Shown here: positions 43,461 to 53,081 of the stretch, one piece after another
Position numbering within the stretch: position 1 is the first letter of the stretch
Layout: each line of letters starts with the position of its first letter
NCBI GenBank assembly: GCA_030446715.1
Contig: JAUJMU010000002.1
Span: 463,854-527,853 of the forward strand
Source of the DNA: Cytophagales bacterium
GTDB taxonomy: Bacteria; Bacteroidota; Bacteroidia; Cytophagales; 172606-1
Direction: 5' to 3'
Length of the DNA: 64,000 nucleotides
The notes under the pieces: model-generated
Database searches by the model: none
What the model was told of the DNA's origin: nothing
Seen by the model: the letters and a program-made list of their open reading frames with translations, nothing else
Program-made: the position numbers and the translations under genes

Positions 43461-43484
43461 GATTCAGGCGTGGACGCCTGAATC
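43461..43484. repeat. GCGTGGACGC hairpin repeat
   Basis: GATTCAGGCGT and ACGCCTGAATC form perfect 11-bp arms with a GG loop, directly after the DUF72 stop. It has the same core as 15928-15969. The remaining gap to 43813 contains only an 'AATTGTC' word pair near 43787-43808. Confidence 0.85.
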
Positions 43485-43813
43485 AGGCAGGGTGCTACCC
43501 TCCGCAGTCGCCCGGCTCCTGCCAGGTGACGATTATTGGCAGGGCCTCCGGCCCGGAAAACTGGGAATGGCCCGGAGCATTACCGGACACTTTTCTGTAT
43601 TTTCAACCCTCCTGATGAGCCGCTTGAATCCATCAGCAACAACCCTTCACCCCCGTTGCCCGTTGCCGGTTTATGCTAAATCAGAAGATATTCCCCAACC
43701 CCGGTCCCTGCCCGGCGTTTTAAACGCAGCAATGCTTTGCAAACCGTTTCCCGTTGGTAACCTTTAGCTCAGCGAAGCTGATTTTCAATTGTCTATTATC
43801 AATTGTCACCTCT

Positions 43814-45898
43814 ATGAGCAAATCTATCTTCATTGCCACTACCGAGCCGTACAGCGGCAAGTCCGTAGTGGCGCTGGGCCTGATGAACATGCTGCTGGGC
43901 AAGGCCCGGACCATCGGCTTCTTCAAACCCATCATCAACCACGCGCCGCAGGAAAAAAAAGACATTCACATCGAAACGCTGATCAGTCACTTCGGCCTGC
44001 CGATGCAGTACGAAGATACCTACGCCTTTACCCGCGAGCAGACCATGCAGCTGGCCGAAGCCGAAAACACCGACGAGCTGATTGATACCATTATCCGCAA
44101 GTATAAAGAGCTGGAAGAAAACTACGACTTCATCATCGTGGAGGGCAGCGACTTTGTAGGGGGCGGCGTGGCTTTTGAATTCAATGCCAACGTTTCGTTT
44201 GCCAAAAATCTCGGCTCACCCGTGCTGATCGTGGTGTCGGGTGAAGGCAAAACCACCGCCCAGATTATCAATGCCATCATTACCACCATGCACAATTTTC
44301 AGGCGCAGGAAGTGCAGGTGCTTTCGGTGGTTGCCAACAAGGTGGCCGCCGATCAGGTGGACGATGTACGCGAACTGCTCCGGACGCAGCTTGACGGCAA
44401 GGTGATTCCGGCAGTGATCCCGATGGACAAAAGCCTGAAAAACCCAAGCATGAAGGAGGTACACGCCGCAGTGGGCGGCCGGCTGCTGTTTGGCGAAAAC
44501 TTGCTGTCTACGCAGGTAGGTAATACGATTGTGGGAGCCATGCAGGTGCCCAACTTCCTGCGGCGGCTGCAGGAGAATACGCTGGTGGTCACTCCCGGCG
44601 ACCGGTCTGACCTGCTCATCAGCGGGTTGCAGGCTAATATTTCCTCCAGCTATCCGAAAGTAGCCGGCTTTGTGCTCACCGGCGGACTGGTGCCCGAAGA
44701 ACCGGTGCTCCAGCTGATTCAGGGGCTGCAGACGGTGGTACCGGTGATTGCAGTAGAGACCGGCACCTTCCAGACCTCTAACCAGGTCGGCTCCATTCAG
44801 TCGCGGATTGCGCCGGAAAACACCCGCAAAATCGAACTGGCCATTGCCGCATTCGGGAAATACGTAGACGTAGACGCCCTCGACGAACGGCTGATTACTT
44901 TCCAGCCGGAAGGCATCACGCCGCGCATGTTTCAGTACCAGTTGGTGCAGCGGGCCAAAAAGCATCGCAAGCACATTGTACTGCCCGAAGGCAACGACGA
45001 CCGTATTCTCCGGGCCGCCGCCCAGCTGATCACGCAGAACTTTGTGGATCTGACCCTTCTGGGCGACCCCGCCGAAGTTGCCGCCGCCGCCGGAAGGCTG
45101 GGCGTCAGTCTGAATGGGGTACAGGTAATTGACCCGGTGCGGTCAGAGCATTTCCGCGACTACGCCGAAACGCTGTACGAACTGCGGAAAACCAAGAACG
45201 TGAATCTCGAGATGGCCCGCGACCTGATGACGGACGTATCGTATTTCGGGACGATGATGGTGTACAAAGGCCACGCCGACGGCATGGTGTCGGGGGCGGT
45301 GCACACTACGCAGCACACGATCCGGCCGGCGCTGCAGTTCGTAAAGACGCGCCCCGGCTTTTCGGTGGTGTCGTCGGTGTTCTTTATGTGTCTGCCCGAC
45401 CGGGTATCGGTCTTCGGTGACTGCGCCGTAAATCCGAACCCCAATGCGGAGCAACTGGCCGAAATTGCGATTTCTTCCGCCGAAACCAGCATGGCCTTTG
45501 GCATTGAGCCGCGGATTGCCATGCTGTCGTACTCGTCGGGTTCGTCGGGTCAGGGCGAGGAAGTGGAAAAGGTGCGAAAGGCCACGCAGATCGTAAAGGA
45601 GCGGCGGCCTGACCTGATGGTGGAAGGTCCGATCCAGTACGACGCGGCCGTGGACCCGACGGTAGGCCGCCAGAAAATGCCCGATTCAGCCGTAGCGGGT
45701 CAGGCCAGCGTGCTCATTTTCCCGGACCTGAACACCGGTAACAACACCTACAAGGCCGTGCAGCGCGAAACGGGAGCCCTTGCCATTGGTCCGGTGCTGC
45801 AGGGATTGAATAAACCCGTAAACGACCTGAGCCGCGGCTGCACTGTAGCCGATATTTTCAATACCGTGGTGATCACCGCCATTCAGAGCCAGTTGTAG
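43814..45898 (+). CDS. pta: phosphate acetyltransferase, long form
   Basis: A 694-residue enzyme from ATG 43814. The N-terminal P-loop-like domain ('FIATTEPYSGKSVVALGLMN') and middle DRTGG domain ('SGLQANISSSYPKVAGFVLT') precede the catalytic PTA_PTB domain, which starts near residue 370 ('HIVLPEGNDDRILRAA') and contains 'VDPTVGRQKMPDSAVAGQAS' and 'VLIFPDLNTGNNTYKAVQRE'. It converts acetyl-CoA and phosphate to acetyl phosphate. The acetate kinase gene follows 320 bp downstream, the classical Pta-AckA pair. The stop TAG runs into a 7-nt-phased array. Confidence 0.95.
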   Translation: MSKSIFIATTEPYSGKSVVALGLMNMLLGKARTIGFFKPIINHAPQEKKDIHIETLISHFGLPMQYEDTYAFTREQTMQLAEAENTDELIDTIIRKYKELEENYDFIIVEGSDFVGGGVAFEFNANVSFAKNLGSPVLIVVSGEGKTTAQIINAIITTMHNFQAQEVQVLSVVANKVAADQVDDVRELLRTQLDGKVIPAVIPMDKSLKNPSMKEVHAAVGGRLLFGENLLSTQVGNTIVGAMQVPNFLRRLQENTLVVTPGDRSDLLISGLQANISSSYPKVAGFVLTGGLVPEEPVLQLIQGLQTVVPVIAVETGTFQTSNQVGSIQSRIAPENTRKIELAIAAFGKYVDVDALDERLITFQPEGITPRMFQYQLVQRAKKHRKHIVLPEGNDDRILRAAAQLITQNFVDLTLLGDPAEVAAAAGRLGVSLNGVQVIDPVRSEHFRDYAETLYELRKTKNVNLEMARDLMTDVSYFGTMMVYKGHADGMVSGAVHTTQHTIRPALQFVKTRPGFSVVSSVFFMCLPDRVSVFGDCAVNPNPNAEQLAEIAISSAETSMAFGIEPRIAMLSYSSGSSGQGEEVEKVRKATQIVKERRPDLMVEGPIQYDAAVDPTVGRQKMPDSAVAGQASVLIFPDLNTGNNTYKAVQRETGALAIGPVLQGLNKPVNDLSRGCTVADIFNTVVITAIQSQL

Positions 45899-45930
45899 AT
45901 TAGAGACGGGAGTAGGGAGACCGGAGGGTC
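45896..45930. repeat. heptamer-phased array (AGACGGG)
   Basis: Starting at the pta stop codon the sequence reads AGACGGG AGTAGGG AGACCGG AGGGTCC with 7-nt phasing. Similar arrays follow ccmC (58942) and the ackA end (47418). Confidence 0.55.
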
Positions 45931-46020
45931 CCGGCAGCGTAGGGAGGCGGGGAGGCGTGGCACGATCACAGGATTCGTCTGCCCGATTCGTCTCTCAGGA
46001 CCAAAACGCACCGGCAGGAA

Positions 46021-46110
46021 AAACCGTTTAAACGGTTTCATCAAAGCCCGTAATCTCCCACCCACGGTTAAAACCGTGGGCTATTGATGCCCTTCAATTG
46101 ATGCCCTTCA
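46021..46110. repeat. palindromes and a 14-bp direct repeat between pta and ackA
   Basis: Three items: the palindrome AAACCGTTTAAACGGTTT (46021-46038), the hairpin CCCACGGTTAAAACCGTGGG (46061-46080), and ATTGATGCCCTTCA present twice in tandem (46083-46110). The rest of the 320-bp gap has no gene. Confidence 0.75.
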
Positions 46111-46217
46111 TATGCTAAACCCGATTGATTCTATTGAAAGGATCTTCCTCCCAACTCCGGTTTTCCTTTTTCCGGTCTCCTGATTTTCCCGCTTCTCACT
46201 CCTCACTTCTAATTCCA

Positions 46218-47476
46218 ATGAACATCTTCGTCATCAACTCCGGCAGCAGTTCCATCAAGTACCAGCTTTTCGGGATGCCCGCCGAACAACCCGTGTGCAG
46301 CGGCCTGGTGGAACGCATCGGACTGGAAAATTCGGTGATTACTCATAAAGTGTACAAGGGCGGTGACGAAGAAGTGACCAAAAAAGTGTGCAACCTCGCC
46401 GACCACCGGGCCGGGCTGGAAGAAGTAAACAAGCTCCTCACCGACCCGGCCATCGGCGTGATCCGTGATCCGGCGGAAATCGGCGCCGTGGGCCACCGGG
46501 TCGTCCACGGCGGGGAGAGTTTTGCCGCTACCACCGTGATTACCGAAGAAGTGAAGCGGGAAATAGAAAAGCTGTTTTCGCTTGCCCCGCTGCATAATCC
46601 GCCCAACTTCCTCGGCATTGAAGTAGCAGAAAAGATATTTCCGCAGGCCCGGCAGGTAGCCGTGTTCGATACTGCCTTCCACCAGACGCTGCCCGGGCAG
46701 GCGTACCGCTACGCAATTCCCCGCGACTTCTACACCAGCCAGCGGATCAGGGTGTACGGGTTCCACGGCACAAGCCACAAGTACGTATCTGAAAGGGCGG
46801 CTGCGTACCTGAACCGCCCGGACGCGAAGCTGATTACGGTACACCTCGGCAACGGCTGCAGTATTACGGCCGTGAACGGCGGCAGGTCGGTGGATACCAG
46901 CATGGGCTTTGGTCCGCTGAGCGGCCTGATCATGGGCACCCGCAGCGGCGACATTGATCCGTCAGTGATCTTTTACCTGGTCAGTCAGCTGGGTTACGAT
47001 CCAGCGAAGTAAATACCATTCTCAACAAGCGAAGCGGCATGCTTGCCTCACCGGCTTCAGCGACATGCGCGACATCGGCCGGGCCGTGGCGGAAGGCAAC
47101 GCCGGAAGCAAAGCTGGCACTGGCCATGTATGCGTACCGGATTAAAAAATACATCGGCTCCTACGCCGCCGTGCTCAACGGCCTTGATGCACTTGTATTT
47201 ACGGCCGGCGTCGGGAAAAACGATGCCGGGATGCGCCAGATGGTCTGTACGGAAATGGATTTTTCTGGGCATCCGGCTGGGCCGGGAGCAAAACGCCGTC
47301 CGTTCCGCGAACTGCGGGAAGTAAACACGCCCGATTCACGGGTAAAGGTACTGGTGATTCCTACGGATGAGGAACTGGAGATTGCGCGGCAGTGCTATGG
47401 GCTGCTGGAGGAAGAAAGGGAGACGGGAGACGTTAGATTGGAGACAGGGGATCAGGTACTTAAGTACAATCAATAA
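46218..47476 (+). pseudogene. ackA: acetate kinase with several frameshifts
   Basis: ATG 46218 starts acetate kinase ('IFVINSGSSSIKYQLFG', 'GHRVVHGGESF', 'VAVFDTAFHQTLPGQAYRYA', 'YGFHGTSHKYVSERAAAYLN', 'ITVHLGNGCSITAV'). At 47010 AAGTAAAT lacks a G relative to the expected AAG-GTA-AAT and creates TAA. Further one-base changes occur near 47043 (missing G), near 47100, near 47262 (extra T) and near 47322 (AAGTAAAC again missing a G). Between them the expected residues are intact ('MYAYRIKKYIGSYAAVLNGL', 'FTAGVGKNDAG'). The frame ends inside the adjoining MITE. Either the kinase is lost in this strain or this stretch is poorly resolved. Confidence 0.85.
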
Positions 47477-47571
47477 GGTTTTGACGGATACCGGGAATGA
47501 ATAACCTCGATTTTGGGCGTCTTGGCGATATTTCCATTTCAGCCATCCGTTAAAACCTTCTTGATTGTACT
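47463..47571. mobile_element. MITE-A copy 1 (109 bp)
   Basis: Flanked by TA on both sides. The left end AGTACAATCAATAAGG and the right end CCTTCTTGATTGTACT are terminal inverted repeats, with an inner TTTTGACGGAT/ATCCGTTAAAA pair. It has no coding capacity. It has the same length and ends as 51667-51775, and the outer 11-13 bp match the IS630-type element at 51865-52992. Confidence 0.85.
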
Positions 47572-47681
47572 TAGACACGAATTCCAACGTTTCCTTTATA
47601 CGGTTTTTGCCCCTGGGCTTGCCTTAACTTTTCGTACTTTTTATTGAGGGAAGACCAAGTCGGCTATAAGAAGTATTCTGA

Positions 47682-50656
47682 TCAGTTAACTTGTACCTTC
47701 ACGCTCTTTCTGAGTTTTCCTGATGGAGAGAGTATATGTACTATGTACATGCCTTTACGGAGTGTGGTGTGATTTAAACGTATATTGTTTTTGCCTTCCC
47801 TTATTTGGTATGAAAAACCAAGCACGGATTGGCCGGAAGCAGCATTTATAACTGCTATGTTTACTTTCCTGCCTCGTCGCTGGAGAAGACCAGATTAACT
47901 TTGCCAGTAATCGCCGGATTGGGATAGGCTATAACCTGATTATCTTTTATTGTTAAATTCATCCATTCTGTTTCTTCTGCCGGGGAGGCCGTTTCTATAA
48001 CTAACTGAGGTATATATTATTTTTCGATTCTTTCGCATTCCAGGTAAGCACATTTTCCTGAATGGCAAGATTTTTAAATTAAAGGCTACATAGGTAACCC
48101 CTCCTTTTGTTTCTCTATCACATAATCTGTTACATCCCATTCATAATATTGCGCATTTGTACTGGTAACCCATATACTATCCAAGGCCTCTGTAACTGCA
48201 TCCGGTTTGTTTCTCCAGGTAATTCCATCTTCACGCCAGTTAGTATCTACACCGTATACCCCCGTAACAGTTGGATTTGCGTGACTATTTTTCCCGTACA
48301 ATTTAAGTCTCACATTCTTTATTTCACCTGGTACACTACTTATATCAAACAGAAAATAGCACTCCCGGTTAAAACCGGTACCTGTTTCGGTTTTCGTTTG
48401 TATAAAAGCCTGCGTACCGAAATTACTATCTTCATTACTACTGCCATCCCGTACGTAAGCATCGGCAACGGTAGTCAGCGGAAAGGATTGCGGAGAAGCT
48501 ATTCCAAAATCTTTGGTTATGCTTTGACCACCGTAAGCGCCCCCGGGCAAGGTAAAAACAAGCTGGGTAACTTGCTGATCGGGCAGCCAATTTGCATCCG
48601 TCCCAACCAGATGCGGGGTTACTTGTACGTTTACCGTAATGCCGCTATTGGTAGGGTTAGATACGGTTACTTTTACGTTTTTGCCTTCTTCCTGCGTCAA
48701 TACCAGGCAAGGTTGATCTACAGACAACTTAAAACCTGGTGATACTATCAGGGTACCGGGCGTATAAAATGCAATGCCGGTGATGCCTTTGCTTTCATGC
48801 CGCACCGCCTGTACGTCTTTGGTATTGCTCAAAACCCGCATGGGCAGGTTAGCGGTATAGGCACTTAATTCCTCTGGATCCATTCCTGGCACTACCGCGT
48901 ACTGGTAAGTAGCCTCTTGCGGTTTGGTTCCGTGGTTGAACCACAAACTGAATACATCTTTGGTGATAACCGTAGACGCGTATTGATTGTTAATGCTTTT
49001 CCAGCTCCCACTCTGGGCGTCATTTTTAAGGACTACATCCGTAGCTGCGGGAAATACATATCCAATTCCATCGTGGTGCACCCAGCGGGGCCCATTCAGT
49101 AGGTGTTCTCCCGGCGGGCCTTCACTGCTAGCTCCATCGTAATGAACCGTAACATTACTTTTTTTGAGACTTTGGTTAATAGAAGTAGTAATGGGATTGT
49201 CCGTTGTGGAGCTTATGCCTGCTCCCAGACAAAAGAAGCCTTCATCGAAGTAAAACCAGCTTTTTCTGGCTTTTACATTTTGTACGTTGTAATCAAAAGC
49301 GGTCACGCCATACTTGCCGTCTGACACACCGCCGACAAACGTAGTAGTTCCTCTTAAATAACCGGTCGGTAACGTGGGCGGCGCACTGGTACGCTGGCAG
49401 GTAACCCCGGGAATACGGGTCCAGTCCCATACGGGAAATATGTCGGTGTATTCATCTCCACGCCGGTAGATATAGTTAGCCCCCGAAGGCAGGTAATAAC
49501 CTTGTATATTCTCATCGTTTATTCTTTCGGTACCAATCAGGCGCGACGAATACATGCGCACGGAAGAGTAGTACGCCGGGCGGTGATGCGCCATAAAATC
49601 AGAACGCCAGAAATGACGGTTGCCATTGACAACGGGCTCTTGTTGACCGTTTATATGCGCAGCCAATGCAGTAAATTCTGCTTGACGGGAAGTTCCCAAG
49701 GTAGCCATCCGTTGGCAGGCCGTGATGAGCGATGATGCTTTTGTGCTGATACCCTGACGGGTTATTTCGCGTCCGAGAACGCTATAGTCAAACATTTTTC
49801 CACGTACCATCCATTGGTGGCCATCCAGTATCAGGTTAGAAAAAATATTGATTTGTTGGGGCGTAAATGTGAAAGAAGTCTGGTGACCGATAAACATCCA
49901 GTAGGCCACATCCGCTACAAAGCCTGATCCATAACCTCCCGAGTAAAGCTGTGCACCGTGCTGATGGAAGCTCCCATCTACCTGGATACCTTCTGACTCG
50001 GTAACTATTACTGTACTTTTAATGGCATCAAATCCAGCCGCCAGGTAGTCGGCATTTTTTTGCAGGCATCCTTTATAAATAGTAATGGTAGATACCCACA
50101 CCAGATTCTGGCCCGTCTGGTCAGCGGTGCTATTGGTGAGTTGTGCGCTACCGGTGCTTATCTGCTCAGGGGTAAGTTCATTTTGCATAGCAATCAAGGC
50201 TTCGCCCAAAGTGAGGCCCTCCCCTATTAAATTAAACCACCAGTTATCAGAAACCGGATTTTTGGCAATGTAATACTCGAGCGCAGCAACAAAACCTTTT
50301 TGCAGGGTAGTATCCCGGTAATGGGAATGACCCTGACGATGGTAAGCAACTGCCAATCTCAACATACGGGTCAAATGATTGGCCGGCTGCCAGGCGGAAC
50401 CGCCCTTGTCATCATAATTGATGTCCGGCCAGCTCCCGTCGGCTTTTAGAGCCGCAAGCCAAGTGCCGGCTTCAGTATCAGTGGCTGCCCTTCCTTTCAA
50501 AATCTCATTCCTCAAACGGGTATTGATTACCTCTATATCTGTATCGGCGGCAAAAGCCGTAAGACTGCCAAAGATGAGGAGTAGTGTATTTACAAAAACA
50601 CAGGTTTTGCAAAACTTTTCTGCCAGGAGAGACAATGGAAATGGATGAATCTTCAT
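47682..50656 (-). pseudogene. polysaccharide lyase family 8, type IX secreted, tail frameshifted
   Basis: ATG 50656 gives a signal peptide ('FVNTLLLIFGSLTAFAAD') and a PL8 lyase (hyaluronate/chondroitin/xanthan lyase type): alpha-barrel text 'NWWFNLIGEGLTLGEALI', catalytic His and Tyr in 'DGSFHQHGAQLYSGGYGSGF', Arg in 'SSVRMYSSRLIG', then beta-sandwich domains and a DNRLRE/CBM96-like module ('VADAYVRDGSSNEDSNFGTQ' to 'YYEWDVTDYVIEKQ'). The open frame stops at 48086, where one G is missing. After three more one-base losses the text is a type A sorting domain ('VIAYPNPAITGKVNLVFSS', 'SGQSVLGF', 'LRKGMYIVHI', ending at 47682). So the intact gene would be secreted by T9SS. The final inactivating step may be real or technical. 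GC is lower than in the flanks. Confidence 0.88.
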
Positions 50657-50729
50657 AAGTACAGTATAGGTTAACTCCTCAAGCACAACCCCAAACCAGT
50701 CCCGTTGCGAGGCAGGACTTGCGGTGTGG

Positions 50730-51650
50730 CAGGGGTGGTTGGCGATTCAGTAGTGTGCGCCCAGCATGGGTACCTGGTATGGAAGATACGATATTATTCC
50801 GGATAGTGGAAGTCTCTTACTGGCGGGCCTCTCGCTCCAGGGCGTACAGGTCCTGCGTGCAAAGCAGTACTTTTTCAGCTCTGGACTTATCATTGTCATC
50901 GTGCCGGAAGCTACGCTTCACGTCAGCGAATAGGCTGGCTCGAACTTTCTTCTGGCGTGGGTCAGACAGCCCACCATGATAATGTCCTGACGCTCTTCAA
51001 ACTGTTCGTAGACTGGGTAGCCATCCGTCTGCAGATAGCCCTTGTAGTCTTTGAGCAGCTTTACGGCCTCTGCCTTGCTGATAGTCAAACAGCACCAGCT
51101 TTTTTTCCGGCGAGTAGTAGACCCCTGTGAATCGTATCTGATTCAGTGGTAGCCCCCGTGGGTTTCGCCTTGCTTTTGCTTGTCGAGTACCGGGATGGGC
51201 GTCTCGTCTGCCTGCAGGTAGGTGGAAGAAAGTAGCTGTCTGGATAAGGCTTCATCCAGCGGCTCCAGCAGCAAGCAGGTCGCTTCAAACCAGCCCTCTG
51301 GACCCGATGCTGACGCAACGTCTGCTGGTCCGTACTGGCCCGAATCTTCATGCTCAGCGGCTCTATAACGCTGGCTCAGGCGATGGAAAGGAAGGTGAGT
51401 GAGGTATGGAGCAAATCCGGTCCAACTCTTTCCGGTAAGTGATGGGCAAAGGCCCCAGAACCGCAGCACTACCCCTGAAGGCAACTCTACTACCGTAGTG
51501 ACATCACCCACTGCCCTAGCAGGAGGGGCAACCGGATCTACTGGTGGAGACAGGCCGATAAAGGCAGGTGCCGTCTTGGGCAGTGGCAACGGGCTTGGTT
51601 TTAGCAACCGGTCCACTGTTTGGCAGGGATAAAACCAGCTGCGCTTTCCG
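50730..51650 (-). pseudogene. IS66 family transposase remnant
   Basis: Pieces of an IS66 TnpC appear in several frames on the minus strand: 'PVAPPARAVGDVTTVVELPS', 'LLSSTYLQADETPIPVLDKQ', 'KQGETHGGYH', then 'GVYYSPEKKLVLFDYQQG', 'KDYKGYLQTDGYPVYEQF' and 'IIMVGCLTHARRKFEPAYS'. 'LQADETPIPVLD' carries a DDE Asp, and the GC-x-x-HARRKF block is characteristic. The C-terminal part and both ends of the element are missing. There are many frameshifts, so it is not active. Confidence 0.7.
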
Positions 51651-51666
51651 GTAACGCGCTACCCTA

Positions 51667-51775
51667 AGTACAATCAATAAAGACTTGACGGGTTGAGAAA
51701 GCAATAAACAGCGTTTCCAAGTGTTAAGAGCAATACTTCAATATTGTTATCCGTCAAAACCTTCTTGATTGTACT
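51667..51775. mobile_element. MITE-A copy 2 (109 bp)
   Basis: Bounded by TA at 51665-51666 and 51776-51777. The ends AGTACAATCAATAAAG and CTTCTTGATTGTACT match MITE-A copy 1. The interior differs more than the ends. It is the first unit of a five-element chain. Confidence 0.85.
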
Positions 51776-51777
51776 TA

Positions 51778-51862
51778 GTGGTCATTCAAGGTTAAAGTGA
51801 GGGGTGAGACAAGCCCTTTATAGGCCTCTGGTTCACCCCTCAAATAATTGCTTCCTGACCAC
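51778..51862. mobile_element. MITE-B copy 1 (85 bp)
   Basis: Starts directly after the TA that ends MITE-A. The left end is GTGGTCATTCAAGG then TTAAAGTGAGGGGT; the right end is ACCCCTCAAATAATTG then CTTCCTGACCAC. The ends resemble those of the IS630-type element at 53082-54269. It has no coding capacity. Confidence 0.8.
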
Positions 51863-51864
51863 TA

Positions 51865-52992
51865 AGTACAATCAAGCAAGATTTGCAGTGCAAAAAAGGA
51901 GTACCTTGTTTAAATGCAAACGCTACTTTAAATGCAACCATTACGAATTACCCACTTATCCGAGCAAGACCATCAAGCCTTGATTGAGATGTACCGGACC
52001 ACTGCTTTACCGCGCATGCGTACCCGGGCACAAATGATGCTATTATCATTCGGGCAAGGCTGAAAGTCCCTCAAATTGCGCAGATCGTTCGCGAAAGTGA
52101 AAGTACGGTGCAGCAGTGGTTAAAACGCTATCAGGTTGAAGGCATCAAAGGTTTGTGGGATGCTCCCAAGAGTGGCAATCCGGGTAAGGCCACTGAGGTC
52201 TGCAAGCAGCAACTGCTCTCGGGTGTAAGACAGCGCCCAAGAGCCTTAGGACTGGAGTTCTCCTTATGGACGCTGGAGCGGCTCCCGGATTACCTGGCCG
52301 AACAAACCGGTATCCGCCTGAGGGGAAAAGCGTACGTCAGCAGTTGAAAGCAGTGGAAATTGTGCTTTCCCGTCCTCAGCATAAGATCAGTAGCCCCGAT
52401 GCGGAGTACCTGCTAAAAAAAAGGAGGTTGAAGAAAAACGAGATCAGCCAGAACAACAGGCCGTGTTTTACTATGCCGATGAGTTCAATGTAAGCTGGCA
52501 ACCAACGCTGAAAGCGATGTGGAGCCCAGTAGGCCAACAGGTGATGATTCCTGCTCCCGGCCAGCCCACCAACACTACGGCATCGGTGCAGTCAATTATC
52601 ACTCAGGAGAAACGGTAGTCATTATCCGAAAACGCAAAACAAGAGAACAAATCGCTCAACTGCTGGAAGCCTTACTGCTGCAACATCCGGTGGAGACCAT
52701 CTATGTAGCCTGGGACAATGCTGACACCCATAGCGGCCGACAAGTAACCAGGTAGTCAGGGCTGCTGCCGGCCAGTTAGTGCTGCTGTATCTACCCACCT
52801 ACAGCCCTTGGCTGAATCCCATCGAAATGCTTTGGCGCCATTTCCGGCGGGAAGTCACCCATTGTGAATTGTTTACTTCGGTAAAAGAATTGTTAAAAGC
52901 AACGGCTGACTTTTTTGATCGTTACAACCAAACTCCTGAGAAAATACTATCCGTAATCGGATCGCACTCCGCAAATCTTGCTTGATTGTACT
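51865..52992 (+). mobile_element. IS630-type element 1
   Basis: A 1128-bp element bounded by TA on both sides with terminal inverted repeats AGTACAATCAAGCAAGATTT and AAATCTTGCTTGATTGTACT. It encodes one transposase on the plus strand. MITE-A shares its outermost 11-13 bp, so this element is the likely source of the enzyme that moved MITE-A. Confidence 0.88.
51932..52985 (+). pseudogene. IS630 family transposase, multiply frameshifted
   Basis: ATG 51932 begins a helix-turn-helix part ('LRITHLSEQDHQALIEMYRT', 'IVRESESTVQQWLKRYQVEG') followed by the DDE part: 'FYYADEFNVSWQPTLKAMWS', 'ETIYVAWDNADTHSGRQV' and 'LLYLPTYSPWLNPIEMLWRH'. Asp, Asp and Glu of the triad are present. Six one-base losses break the frame. 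Each can be repaired by lengthening a short homopolymer, for example GGCTG to GGCCTG near 52060 and an A-run of 8 to 9 near 52420. The protein is otherwise well preserved, so the breaks are recent or technical. Confidence 0.85.
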
Positions 52993-52994
52993 TA

Positions 52995-53079
52995 GTGGTC
53001 TGTAACGGTTAAAGTGAGGGGTGGAAAAGGCTTTACAGTATCAGCTGGTTTACCCCTCAAATAATTGCTTCCTGACCAC
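52995..53079. mobile_element. MITE-B copy 2 (85 bp)
   Basis: Bounded by TA at 52993-52994 and 53080-53081. It has the same length as copy 1 and the same ends (GTGGTCTGTAACGG... and ...TTGCTTCCTGACCAC). It separates the two IS630-type elements. Confidence 0.8.
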
Positions 53080-53081
53080 TA

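Noticed and set aside
50719-50979. A plus-strand gene within the IS66 remnant
   Set aside because: The minus strand there encodes recognisable IS66 transposase text in broken frames.
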